A stretch of 64,000 nt of DNA from Lachnospiraceae bacterium. Its GTDB lineage: Bacteria; Bacillota; Clostridia; Lachnospirales; Lachnospiraceae. The stretch is from assembly GCA_017408025.1 (NCBI GenBank), contig JAFQVJ010000040.1, positions 1 to 64,000 on the forward strand, in the 5' to 3' direction. The position numbers were made by a program, and so were the translations under genes. Under the pieces are notes generated by a model. The model did not search any database. It was given only the letters and a program-made list of their open reading frames with translations, and was not told where the DNA came from. Below are positions 1 through 7,639 of this stretch, piece by piece. Position 1 is the first letter of the stretch. Each line of letters starts with the position of its first letter.

Positions 1-2
1 GA

Positions 3-125
3 CATTGTAATCCTCCTTCTACCGCTGTCAGAAACAACTATAGAAGATTAACAGATATGTATGAAAAAATAAATTCTACTTATGTAAAATTAAATTCCAC
101 TGACCTATTAAGGAGTGGAATTTAA
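3..125 (+). CDS. 3' end of an unknown gene (partial)
   Basis: A frame open from the left edge of the window gives 40 codons ending in TAA. It is rich in Arg, Asn and Tyr (for example RNNYRRLTDMYEKI) and helical in character, so it resembles a real C-terminus. I do not recognise the family. An 11-bp inverted repeat overlaps the stop codon, as happens when a terminator is built into the end of a gene. The neighbouring Xre-type regulator reads in the same direction, so this may be the edge of a mobile or accessory segment. Its short length means a chance open frame cannot be excluded. Confidence 0.4.
   Translation, partial: HCNPPSTAVRNNYRRLTDMYEKINSTYVKLNSTDLLRSGI
91..124 (+). terminator. Inverted repeat at gene end, possible terminator
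   Basis: Arms at 91-101 and 114-124 (TAAATTCCACT / AGTGGAATTTA) are perfectly complementary over 11 bp with a 12-nt loop. The right arm is followed by an A/T-rich stretch containing TTTCATTTTT. The hairpin overlaps the stop codon of the partial gene at 3-125. It could instead be a protein-binding palindrome. Confidence 0.45.
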
Positions 126-218
126 AATTTCATTTTTCAAATAGCCATCTTGCCACCTCCCTGCTTGCTATTCATATTTTTTTATAATATAATCATTTAT
201 GAATAATCATTATAAATA

Positions 219-272
219 TATAATAATATGTGTCACACATATTGTCAACTATTTTTATGTGCCACACATATT
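219..272 (+). promoter_or_regulatory. Promoter with two palindromic operators for the Xre regulator
   Basis: A TATAAT hexamer at 219-224 is followed by two copies of ATGTGnCACACAT, at 228-240 and 257-269. Each has perfect ATGTG/CACAT arms around a 3-nt centre, and the copies are direct repeats extended by ATT. Their centres are 29 bp apart, about three helical turns. They lie between the -10 box and the ribosome binding site (GGAGGT, 275-280) of the Xre-type gene. That is the expected place for autorepression; the link to the protein is inferred. Confidence 0.6.
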
Positions 273-288
273 TTGGAGGTATTTTACT

Positions 289-789
289 ATGCTGACCATA
301 GGTGAGAAGATAAAAAACATACGCAAAACAAATAATCTTACACAAATTGAATTTGCTAAATCATTAGGTATAAGTCAAACACATATAAGTAAAATTGAAA
401 AAAACATTGAAGCTCCCTCTAATCAGTTGCTAACATTTATTTCTTATAAATATTGTGTAAACATAGACTGGCTAAATAATAAGAGTGACGAGCAAATTTT
501 AGAGCTTGGAGCTGAACGTGAGCAATATATAAACAGATTCAATTTGCTTCGTTTAGAATTAGAAAATCAAATGAGACTTTGTGCAACTGATGATATATAC
601 AAAATTGTCGATTCATTTTTCTATTTGGTAAAAACACTAGACGCATCAAAGGAAAAATGTACTGAAATAGATGTATTGTCTAAGATATATATGTCTATTT
701 GGGAAATAGTTATGGGAAATTCATCAAACAAAACTTTTTTATATGACTTAATAGAGCAATTAGATAAAACTTGTAACAATGATGTATAA
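289..789 (+). CDS. Xre-family transcriptional regulator
   Basis: This is a 166-residue DNA-binding protein. Residues 2-57 form a Cro/CI-type helix-turn-helix (IGEKIKNIRKTNNLTQ, then the recognition segment ISQTHISKIEK), and the region around WLNNKSDEQI resembles the linker found in phage-type repressors. The rest is helical and unrecognised. The upstream in-frame ATG at 199 has no ribosome binding site, whereas the ATG at 289 follows GGAGGT at 275-280 by eight bases, so I start there. The promoter carries two matching palindromes downstream of its -10 box, suggesting autorepression. Its role and partners are unknown; it may belong to the accessory segment at the left edge. Confidence 0.8.
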   Translation: MLTIGEKIKNIRKTNNLTQIEFAKSLGISQTHISKIEKNIEAPSNQLLTFISYKYCVNIDWLNNKSDEQILELGAEREQYINRFNLLRLELENQMRLCATDDIYKIVDSFFYLVKTLDASKEKCTEIDVLSKIYMSIWEIVMGNSSNKTFLYDLIEQLDKTCNNDV

Positions 790-858
790 TTATACATACA
801 TATTGAATATTTATGCAATCAAAAACTAATTATCATTTTTTCCTCAATATATAAACCT

Positions 859-906
859 AAAAAATCAGCTTAAACCACAATTAAACAAGGTTTGAGCTGA
901 TTTTTA
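859..906 (+). terminator. Rho-independent terminator of the Xre gene
   Basis: AAAATCAGCTTAAACC (861-876) pairs with GGTTTGAGCTGATTTT (889-904) with one wobble position, followed by T-rich sequence. It lies about 70 bp after the Xre stop codon. Confidence 0.75.
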
Positions 907-1281
907 TTGTTATATGTGTTTGATAATTAGTCGGAGTGTTTTTTTGTACAAAAATTACATTTTTAATGAAATTTTTTTATATCAAATTTCTAATCTTTTA
1001 TTGATATAATCAGTAATTCAACTACTTTTGAATACTAATTATCAAAGTTACATTCTAAATATTACCTTACAACAAATCAAGCATTTTTTTACACTCAAAA
1101 AAAATGCAACCTGAGATAGCAATAACTGCAACTCTATTAGCTGACATTTTCTGCTCATGCTAGTAGTCATCTTATTTTTACAACTACTATGTATATCTTT
1201 TATTAATCTGTCCATACTTCCAATATATCAATTAGCTAAATGGTAAATATGTATATTCATATAATGAAAGGATAGAAAACC
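906..1281. other. AT-rich intergenic stretch before spoIIR
   Basis: No gene is visible in about 375 bp. An A/T hairpin (GCATTTTTTT / AAAAAAAATGC) lies around 1081-1107, followed by a degenerate piece of repeat family A (separate entry). The end should hold the spoIIR promoter, but I see no confident sigma-F-type match. Confidence 0.5.
1128..1178 (+). repeat. Degenerate fragment of repeat family A
   Basis: The stretch TTAGCTGACATTTTCTGCTC, then a variant of the TGCGAGTGCTCATCTTATTTT sequence, matches 39081-39121 in the composite repeat upstream of metK, in the same orientation. The hairpin that normally follows is absent here, so this looks like a decayed copy. Confidence 0.55.
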
Positions 1282-1908
1282 ATGAAAACAAGTTCAAAAA
1301 CATTAGTCGCGTTTGCCGCCATTATCATAGGCTTAATATGTACATATCTTTTTTCACCTGAAGCTCAAGCTCAGGACACCATGCAAAAGGAAATCGCATC
1401 AAAAATCATAAGATTCCACGTCCGCGCAAACAGCGATTCCAGCGAGGACCAACAGCTCAAGCTTATGGTAAAGGATGCTGTTGTTACTTATCTTTCAGAA
1501 CAGATGAAGGCATCTGAATCAAAAGAGGACAGTTTGGCATATATCGAAGCTCATATAAAAGAAATTGAAGATGTGGCCCTTCAGGTCATAAAAGAACAAG
1601 GCTATGACTATACTGTAAACGCTTACATAACCACGGAGTATTTTCCTACAAAATCATACGGAGATGTAACTATTCCATGTGGTGAATATGATGCTTTTCG
1701 TATTGACATCGGTGCAAACACAGGTCAAAACTGGTGGTGCATACTATATCCTCCGCTTTGCTTCGTACAGGGTTCCTACGGTGTAGCGACAGATGAATCC
1801 AAAATGCTTCTTAAGAATGTGTTGGATGAAGACGAATTTGACTATATTTCTGGAGCTTCCAGCGAAGATATAGGATTTGATTTTAAATTTTTTTCATTAT
1901 TTGAATAA
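1282..1908 (+). CDS. spoIIR: Stage II sporulation protein R
   Basis: SpoIIR is the forespore signal protein that crosses into the intermembrane space and triggers SpoIIGA to process pro-sigma-E in the mother cell. The 208-residue protein starts with a membrane or signal segment (residues 7-31, ending AQA). It has the family blocks IRFHVRANSDS near residue 43, YFPTKSYGD near 120, and GQNWWCILYPPLCF near 150. GAAAGG ahead of the ATG supports the start. A repeat-family A hairpin begins right after the stop codon and may terminate both this gene and the convergent gerAB-like gene. Confidence 0.93.
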   Translation: MKTSSKTLVAFAAIIIGLICTYLFSPEAQAQDTMQKEIASKIIRFHVRANSDSSEDQQLKLMVKDAVVTYLSEQMKASESKEDSLAYIEAHIKEIEDVALQVIKEQGYDYTVNAYITTEYFPTKSYGDVTIPCGEYDAFRIDIGANTGQNWWCILYPPLCFVQGSYGVATDESKMLLKNVLDEDEFDYISGASSEDIGFDFKFFSLFE

Positions 1909-1967
1909 GCTCATCCTCACGGAGCGTTATTGTATAGGGAAGTTTGAAGAACTTTCCTATACAATAA
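1909..1967 (+). repeat. Repeat family A, copy 1 (hairpin)
   Basis: The flank GCTCATCCTCACGGAGCG is followed by a hairpin: arm 1927-1944 (TTATTGTATAGGGAAGTT), loop TGAAG, arm 1950-1967. That is 18 bp with one wobble pair. It sits between the convergent spoIIR and gerAB-like genes. Confidence 0.8.
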
Positions 1968-1971
1968 CCAA

Positions 1972-1993
1972 GGGGAGTACTTTTCTACTCCCC
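1972..1993. terminator. GC-rich hairpin at the end of the gerAB-like gene
   Basis: GGGGAGTA (1972-1979) pairs with TACTCCCC (1986-1993) around a 6-nt loop. It overlaps the last codons and stop of the leftward gene. There is no clean T-tract, so it may work together with the adjacent repeat hairpin. Confidence 0.5.
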
Positions 1994-3571
1994 AATCATC
2001 TCTCTATACACTCTGTAAAGCTCCATCTCACTGTTCCTTCCTGCGTTTTCCAAGATTTTCTCCATCTTTACCGCAAACGCCTCTCCCTGATCTATAGCCT
2101 TTGTAGCCATCTTAACCATATCCCCTTCTAATTGACAGACCAGTATATTCTCTGCAAACTTTTCCTGTTCATACATATATTTAAGATTAATTTCTGAGAC
2201 TTCACCATACACACCATCTTCTATAAATATCATCTTCATGTGTGTAAAATCTAATCTCTTTTCACCACTGTCCTTGTATAGCTTTTCTGCCTCCTCAACC
2301 ATTCCACTCTTAAGTGTCACATATGTGCTTTCCTCCTGCCACATATCATTGTCTTCAGATGCAATTTCAAACGTGACTGTTGATTCTCCTATAATAACAG
2401 ACATGACAAATGCTCTCTCTTCCAGCTCCACACTACTTATAATCTTTTTGTCTGCATAAACCTCAGATAGACCTGCTGCCGGCTTTTTTATAGGAATGTT
2501 TCTCTGGATAGCAATAACCGACACCGCCATAAGTAAAGTCACAATACATGAAAAGATTATCTTTTTATTTATCTTTCTACGCCTACCTACAATGTTCCCT
2601 TTATCTTTCCTATTATCAGAGTTATTATGGCTAACATCTTCTTCCCCCCTTTCAAATAACGCCTCTCCTATCTGCCATATGCTTATGCCCATATAGTCAA
2701 GCAACAAAACCATTCCACAAAATAAGCTTAATATCAGAAACACACTCATGAACCCGTCTACTCTTCGGAGGAAATCTCCTGGTACACCACTTATCTGCAT
2801 TACCTTAAGCAGTGGATATGGACTACCCTCGTTAATCCCCTTTTCTCCATATATTCCTAGTATTGTGGCGTAGGTTATAATATTTCCGGCAAACAACATT
2901 AGCACACCTCTCCAGATTCCCCAGACTGTTCTTCTGTCATTTCTGTAATGCTTACCGCAAAGTACTAGTATCTCCGCAGGTGTAAACAAAAACCACAAGA
3001 ATACACCTGCTGCAATGATGTCACTGACCTTTGTCCCCATCTTTGGCAGGAGATTTGCTACTTCTATCTTAGGCATTGCCATACCGATAACTACCACAAT
3101 AGGAACTAACACCCAATAAAACAGAATCTCAAACGCTCGCCCTGAGCTTTCTATACTTCCTTGATTCCAATAGATTAATCCCATTACCATCACCGCTAAT
3201 ACCATTAATATATGCGTCTCAGGCAATAATATTCCTGTAACAACATCACATATAAGATACAATCCACCTATAGCGAGACATAGAAGCTTTACTGACAGCA
3301 ACACGTTTACAAATGCCCGTCCAGCCGTGAAGCTTTGTCCACTGACAAAATCCTTTATAAATCCATCATTTTTGTAACTACATTTTCTTATACATAACAT
3401 GAGTGCAATATACGCTACCGACAATATTCCTGCCACAGCATATACAAAAAAACCATCTGCCCCAAATTTTCCTGCAACCCTTGGACACACCAAAAGCGTT
3501 GGTCCTGCAAGGGTAACTACAATAGAGCGATATAACTGTCTACCTGATATTTTTTCATTTTCGGAAAACAT
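1985..3571 (-). CDS. GerAB-type germination permease fused to a GerAC-like domain
   Basis: This is the B subunit of a GerA-type germinant receptor in the spore inner membrane. Residues 1-330 are the GerAB/APC-fold permease with about ten hydrophobic segments. After a charged linker there is one more membrane helix (about 335-356). An extracytoplasmic region of about 150 residues then resembles the start of GerAC (ELEERAFVMSV, then LDFTHMKMIFIEDG near residues 440-455). GerAB alone is about 365 residues, so the 528-residue length supports a fusion. The GerAC lipobox is absent and the membrane helix could take its place. The gene follows gerAA by 78 bp on the same strand. The GerAC assignment rests on motif resemblance. 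Confidence 0.8.
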   Translation of the reverse strand: MFSENEKISGRQLYRSIVVTLAGPTLLVCPRVAGKFGADGFFVYAVAGILSVAYIALMLCIRKCSYKNDGFIKDFVSGQSFTAGRAFVNVLLSVKLLCLAIGGLYLICDVVTGILLPETHILMVLAVMVMGLIYWNQGSIESSGRAFEILFYWVLVPIVVVIGMAMPKIEVANLLPKMGTKVSDIIAAGVFLWFLFTPAEILVLCGKHYRNDRRTVWGIWRGVLMLFAGNIITYATILGIYGEKGINEGSPYPLLKVMQISGVPGDFLRRVDGFMSVFLILSLFCGMVLLLDYMGISIWQIGEALFERGEEDVSHNNSDNRKDKGNIVGRRRKINKKIIFSCIVTLLMAVSVIAIQRNIPIKKPAAGLSEVYADKKIISSVELEERAFVMSVIIGESTVTFEIASEDNDMWQEESTYVTLKSGMVEEAEKLYKDSGEKRLDFTHMKMIFIEDGVYGEVSEINLKYMYEQEKFAENILVCQLEGDMVKMATKAIDQGEAFAVKMEKILENAGRNSEMELYRVYREMIGE

Positions 3572-3649
3572 TTATTCTTCTTTCAAAACCTTTCACAAAA
3601 TCTTTTATATATATACAACATACCAAATGCCACTATAAATTTTCTTTTA

Positions 3650-5128
3650 TCAAAAACGTCCTTTTCTTCTGCCCCGTTTAACAAATATTGACTTCCATCC
3701 CAGCTTGCTCAACGGATATCTGACTACATAATCCTTCAAATCCTCGCCTCCATTGATATCCGCGGCCACCGTCGGCATCATATAAGGAAATCCGAAGCTT
3801 TTAAGCCTTGATAAATGTCCTAAAACAAAGAGCCATGCCATGATAATTCCAAAGAAACCAAATACTGCTGCCATAAATATAGTAAAATATTTTAATATTC
3901 TATAAGAAGATGATAACTCTTCATTGGGTATGGCAAATGAAGCAAGTGCCGTCAGTGCTACAACTATGACAATCATCGGGCTAACCACACCTGCTGATAC
4001 TGCTGCCTGTCCTATGATAAGACCACCAACTATACCTATAGTGCTTCCCATAGGTCCGGGTATTCTGACGCCAGCCTCACGCAACAGTTCAAAAGATAGT
4101 TCCATCAGCAAAACCTCTATCAATGCTGGAAAGGGAACATTTTGTCTTGCTGCTGCTAACGTCATAACAAGTGATGTTGGCAATATCTCTGGATGAAAAT
4201 TGACCACAGCAAGATAAAGTGCAGGAAATGTCATGGCAATCACAGCCGCTACATATCTTATCATTCTTGCAAATGTCACAATGTGAAATCTATTATAATA
4301 ATCATCCACTGTCTGAAAAAAGTTTCCATAATTTGTGGGTAGTAACAGCGCAACAGGCGTATTGTCAACAAAGAGTACTACTCTTCCATTCAAAAGCTCC
4401 ATAGCCGCTTTGTCAGGTCGCTCTGTAGTCTGATACTGTGGAAATGGCGAAAACTTAGCCTCCTCTGTCAGCTGTTCAATAATTCCTGTGTCAGTCAGAC
4501 CTTCGATTTGCAGATGGGACAGTCTTCTGTCAATCTCCTCTAACACACTTTCTCTCACTAATCCCTCCACATATGCTATGGCAACTGTTGTATTAGTGAT
4601 GTTTCCCATTATTTTTTCTTTAACCTTTAGCTTATCACTTCTGATACGCTTTCTAATGAGTGCTGTATTACATTTTAAGGCATCCGCAAAGCCTTCTCTT
4701 GAACCTCGCATAACCTTTTCCATGTTGGACTCGCCCACACTCATCATGGGATAACCCTTACTCTTTATTTTCACAGCTTTGTCATAACCGTCTATAAGAA
4801 CAACTCCGTCACCTATCATAATGCCCATGATAACCTGGGATAAATCCGTAAGCTCTTTGACATCGGTTATGCCTAACGCATTGTCCTTTATATATTCGTA
4901 CTGTTCTGACGGCTCCATATTCCATAGCCTATTTATTAGCTTACCGATAACTGTCTCCTCTATGGTCAGATTATTGACAGCAACCTCCACATAGTAGATA
5001 CATGCCTCTATTTTCTCATCTCGACCCAGCTTCATTTTTCTGCATTTTATATCATCACAATCCTTGATTCGTTCATCGATCGCTTCCATATTTTCTTTTA
5101 AACTAGTCGTCAGCATATTCTTCTCCAT
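3650..5128 (-). CDS. gerAA: GerA-family spore germination protein (A subunit)
   Basis: This is the GerAA-type subunit of the germinant receptor, which senses nutrients in the spore inner membrane. The cytoplasmic N-terminal part (about 1-270) contains DGYDKAVKIKSKGYP and a SNMEKVMRGSREGF block (family: RGPREGFvE). The C-terminal part (about 270-475) has five or six membrane segments with FPALYLAVVNFHPEILP and RVPGPMGSTIGIVGGL-type motifs. The 492-residue length is normal. The first ATG lacks a ribosome binding site; a second ATG four codons in (5116) follows GGAG by six bases and may be the true start. It is first in a two-gene operon with the GerAB-GerAC fusion and has a candidate sigma-G promoter. 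Confidence 0.9.
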   Translation of the reverse strand: MEKNMLTTSLKENMEAIDERIKDCDDIKCRKMKLGRDEKIEACIYYVEVAVNNLTIEETVIGKLINRLWNMEPSEQYEYIKDNALGITDVKELTDLSQVIMGIMIGDGVVLIDGYDKAVKIKSKGYPMMSVGESNMEKVMRGSREGFADALKCNTALIRKRIRSDKLKVKEKIMGNITNTTVAIAYVEGLVRESVLEEIDRRLSHLQIEGLTDTGIIEQLTEEAKFSPFPQYQTTERPDKAAMELLNGRVVLFVDNTPVALLLPTNYGNFFQTVDDYYNRFHIVTFARMIRYVAAVIAMTFPALYLAVVNFHPEILPTSLVMTLAAARQNVPFPALIEVLLMELSFELLREAGVRIPGPMGSTIGIVGGLIIGQAAVSAGVVSPMIVIVVALTALASFAIPNEELSSSYRILKYFTIFMAAVFGFFGIIMAWLFVLGHLSRLKSFGFPYMMPTVAADINGGEDLKDYVVRYPLSKLGWKSIFVKRGRRKGRF

Positions 5129-5141
5129 ATATATTTTTATT

Positions 5142-5170
5142 TATTATCTGTTTAAATCTTTTATTTATTC
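5142..5170 (-). promoter_or_regulatory. Candidate forespore (sigma-G/F-type) promoter for gerAA
   Basis: Read leftwards, GAATA (complement of 5166-5170) is separated by 17 nt from GATAATA (complement of 5142-5148), close to the forespore pattern GnATA-N17/18-CATnnTA. The position fits germinant receptor expression. The match is by eye only, in very AT-rich sequence. Confidence 0.35.
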
Positions 5171-5180
5171 CTCAATTTTC

Positions 5181-5209
5181 TTGATTTTCTACTCTGTAAA
5201 ATATATAAT
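5181..5209 (+). promoter_or_regulatory. Sigma-A-type promoter of ispE
   Basis: TTGATT (5181-5186), a 17-nt spacer and TATAAT (5204-5209), about 50 bp ahead of the ispE start. Confidence 0.65.
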
Positions 5210-5257
5210 TATGTATACAAAAAACTCAAAAAATACATTAGGAGAATGGAGATACTT

Positions 5258-6151
5258 ATGGATTACATACGAGTACGCGCCCACGGAAAAATCAACCTGG
5301 CACTTGATGTTTTAAGAAAAAGAGAAGATGGTTACCATGAAGTTCGCATGATTATGCAGTCTGTTGGACTTTATGACAACATTGAAATCGTCAATTTAGG
5401 TCAATCCGGCACGGGTAAACCCGAGATAGATATTGAGACAAATCTTCGCTATCTGCCGAATAATGAAAACAACCTTGCATACAAGGCTGCCATGCTCCTC
5501 ATGGAGGAATTCTACATTTCAGCACATATAGCCATCCGCATCAAGAAGATGATACCTGTAGCGGCAGGTATGGCTGGTGGAAGCGCCGATGCCGCAGCTG
5601 TCATGAAGGGTGTAAACAGACTTTTTGGATTACGTCTTTCAAACGAGGAGCTAAAAAAACGTGGTGTAACCTTAGGTGCAGATATACCATATTGTATTGA
5701 TGGTGGTACTGCTTTATCAGAAGGAATTGGAGAAATACTTACTCCATTACCACCTATGCCACCATGTATAATATTGCTGGTTAAGCCTCCTATCAACGTT
5801 TCCACAAAGCTTGTTTACGGAAAGCTTGACGCTGGGAACATAGAATATCATCCAGATATCGACGGCATGATAGATGCTATCAAAGCTGGAAATCTTGAAG
5901 ACATGGCTTCTAGGTTAGGCAATGTTTTACAGACTGTAACTGAGACAGAATATCCTATTATAACGGAGATAAAAGATATCATGTTAAAGATGGGGGCTTT
6001 AAACTCAATGATGAGCGGTAGTGGTCCAACTGTATTTGGCATCTTTAACGACAGAGAAAAAGCCAAAGAAGCGTACAATTTCTTCAAATCGTCAGACCTG
6101 GGCAGACAGGTATATCTAACGGATGGAGGTAATGGTGATGAAAGATATTAG
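5258..6151 (+). CDS. ispE: 4-diphosphocytidyl-2-C-methyl-D-erythritol kinase
   Basis: IspE phosphorylates CDP-methylerythritol with ATP in the MEP isoprenoid pathway. It is a GHMP kinase: RAHGKINLALDV carries the substrate Lys near the N-terminus, PVAAGMAGGSADAAA near residue 95 is the phosphate loop, and MSGSGPTVFGIF near 255 is the C-terminal GHMP motif. The start at 5258 (MDYIRVRAHG) is chosen because GGAG at 5248-5251 lies seven bases upstream; the earlier in-frame ATG at 5246 is only two bases from GGAG at 5240. About 297 residues is a typical length. The 3' end overlaps the following GntR gene by 14 bp, indicating coupled expression. Confidence 0.93.
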   Translation: MDYIRVRAHGKINLALDVLRKREDGYHEVRMIMQSVGLYDNIEIVNLGQSGTGKPEIDIETNLRYLPNNENNLAYKAAMLLMEEFYISAHIAIRIKKMIPVAAGMAGGSADAAAVMKGVNRLFGLRLSNEELKKRGVTLGADIPYCIDGGTALSEGIGEILTPLPPMPPCIILLVKPPINVSTKLVYGKLDAGNIEYHPDIDGMIDAIKAGNLEDMASRLGNVLQTVTETEYPIITEIKDIMLKMGALNSMMSGSGPTVFGIFNDREKAKEAYNFFKSSDLGRQVYLTDGGNGDERY

Positions 6152-6809
6152 TTTAAATATAGATGATTATCTTCCACTTAGAGATGTAGTATTCAATACT
6201 CTCCGCAATGCTATACTGACAGGTGAGCTTCAACCTGGTGAACGTCTCATGGAGATAAAACTAGCCAACAAGCTGGGAGTCAGCCGTACGCCAATACGAG
6301 AGGCCATAAGAAAACTTGAGCTAGAAGGTCTGGTTGTTAACACTCCACGAAAAGGGGCAGAAGTGGCCAATATAAGTGCAGAAGATCTTCATGATGTACT
6401 TGAAGTACGCCGCAGTCTGGAAGCATTAGCTATCGATTTAGCATGTGACAAAATTACCGATGAAATGCTTGATGAATTGGCTACAAATATTGAATCCTTT
6501 AAGAACGCTATGTCCACAAAGGCCGCTACAGAAATAGCCTCAACTGATGTTGGTTTTCATGACATCATATATAAATCAACGGGCAACAAGCGTCTCATTC
6601 AGATTCTTAACAATCTTCGAGAGCAGATGTATCGCTACAGACTTGAATACATAAAAGATCAAGAATCCTGGAATCGACTTATGACTGAACATATAACTAT
6701 CTACGATGCCATTAAGCGACGTGATAAAGAGGCTGCAACGGAAGCCATACTGGGTCATATTGACAATCAGGAAATAAATATTCGTGACAAAATGGGTTTT
6801 GATAGATAA
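6138..6809 (+). CDS. GntR-family (FadR subfamily) regulator
   Basis: This is a 223-residue transcription regulator. The winged helix at about residues 8-75 contains LRNAILTGELQPGERLMEIKLA and GVSRTPIREAIRKLELEGLV, the GntR signature. The all-helical FCD effector domain (about 85-215) carries the acidic and His residues that usually bind a metal or organic acid (DVLEVRRSLEA, VGFHDIIYKSTGN). The ATG at 6138 is eight bases after GGAGG (6125-6129) and lies inside the end of ispE. Two earlier in-frame ATGs are too close to or upstream of this site. The ligand and targets cannot be told from sequence; overlap with ispE does not by itself imply control of isoprenoid synthesis. Confidence 0.88.
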   Translation: MKDISLNIDDYLPLRDVVFNTLRNAILTGELQPGERLMEIKLANKLGVSRTPIREAIRKLELEGLVVNTPRKGAEVANISAEDLHDVLEVRRSLEALAIDLACDKITDEMLDELATNIESFKNAMSTKAATEIASTDVGFHDIIYKSTGNKRLIQILNNLREQMYRYRLEYIKDQESWNRLMTEHITIYDAIKRRDKEAATEAILGHIDNQEINIRDKMGFDR

Positions 6810-6813
6810 ATGC

Positions 6814-6840
6814 TAAAGTTTATATGTAATATGCCGATAA
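6814..6840 (+). promoter_or_regulatory. Sigma-D (motility/FliA-type) promoter
   Basis: TAAA (6814-6817), a spacer of exactly 15 nt, then GCCGATAA (6833-6840). This is the full sigma-D consensus TAAA-N15-GCCGATAA, about 75 bp upstream of the next gene. Confidence 0.85.
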
Positions 6841-6864
6841 TAGTATAAAGTAGCTGGTGATAAT

Positions 6865-6880
6865 GTACCACGGAGGGTAC
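6865..6880 (+). promoter_or_regulatory. Leader hairpin with GGA in the loop
   Basis: GTACC (6865-6869) and GGTAC (6876-6880) enclose the loop ACGGAG. A second small hairpin, CCACT-TGA-AGTGG, lies at 6888-6900. A GGA trinucleotide in a hairpin loop is the usual CsrA target; no csrA gene is in the window, so this is only a suggestion. Confidence 0.35.
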
Positions 6881-6916
6881 TGGTTGGCCACTTGAAGTGG
6901 CAGAATGGAGTCGAAT

Positions 6917-7567
6917 ATGAATACAAACGAAATCAATACTAATTACTCAACAATACAGACTGATTATTCTGCATACAAGAATACTGGTTCTGTATCAAAC
7001 AAGACTGAAAGTACTGACAAAGCAACAGACAATACAAACAATGCTTCTAGCAGTTCTTCTTCTGGTGTTGTTTATGAGAGCACAAATATCAAGAACATGT
7101 CTAAAGAAGACAGAACAGCATTGGTTGAGAAGCTTAAAGCTGATGCCGAAGCAAGAGTAGCAAATCTTAAGAGTCTTGTTGAGAAGATGTTTTTACAGCA
7201 GAGTGAAAAATCTTGCTTCGCAACTGACACAGATATGTGGAGATTCCTCGCAAGCGGCGACTTCACGGTTGACGCTGAAACAAAGGCTGCCGCCCAAGAA
7301 GCTATCTCAGAGGATGGTTACTGGGGTGTTGAACAGACATCACAGCGTATCTTTGATATGGCAGTAGCTTTATCTGGTGGTGATTCTGAGCAGATGGACA
7401 AGATGTTGGCAGCATTCCAGAAGGGCTTTAAGCAGGCTACCGATACCTGGGGCAAAGAGCTTCCTGATATATCTCAGAAGACATATGCCGCAGTCATGGA
7501 AAAATTTGAAAACTATAAGAACGAAAACAGCCAGCAGGCTGCTGCCACAGAAAGCACAACAGCGTAA
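6917..7567 (+). CDS. Sigma-D regulated protein of unknown function
   Basis: This 216-residue protein has no signal peptide or membrane segment. Residues 1-60 are low-complexity (Ser, Thr, Asn rich). Residues 65-210 form a helical domain with GYWGVEQTSQRIFDMAVALS and KGFKQATDTWGKELPDISQKT. From memory this resembles the domain called DUF5610, but I cannot confirm it. The gene stands alone behind a perfect sigma-D promoter, which places it in the motility or chemotaxis regulon. I start at the ATG at 6917, six bases after GGAG, rather than at the ATG at 6905. A strong bidirectional terminator follows. Secretion through the flagellar export route is conceivable but unsupported. Confidence 0.7.
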   Translation: MNTNEINTNYSTIQTDYSAYKNTGSVSNKTESTDKATDNTNNASSSSSSGVVYESTNIKNMSKEDRTALVEKLKADAEARVANLKSLVEKMFLQQSEKSCFATDTDMWRFLASGDFTVDAETKAAAQEAISEDGYWGVEQTSQRIFDMAVALSGGDSEQMDKMLAAFQKGFKQATDTWGKELPDISQKTYAAVMEKFENYKNENSQQAAATESTTA

Positions 7568-7595
7568 CATATAATCTTTTTTCCTATACATTAAA

Positions 7596-7633
7596 AAAGA
7601 GGCTATACACTTTGGTAAGTGTGTAGCCTCTTT
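7596..7633. terminator. Bidirectional terminator
   Basis: AAAGAGGCTATACACTT pairs with AAGTGTGTAGCCTCTTT around TGGT, with an A-run on the left and T-run on the right. It separates the convergent sigma-D gene and sipL. Confidence 0.85.
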
Positions 7634-7639
7634 CCTGCT

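Noticed and set aside
199..288. Longer start for the Xre regulator
   Set aside because: No ribosome binding site precedes 199, the extra residues would cross the operators, and the HTH domain begins at 289.
1909..1967. Family A repeats as terminal repeats of an insertion sequence
   Set aside because: No transposase remnant was found between or near copies, and each hairpin is complete by itself.
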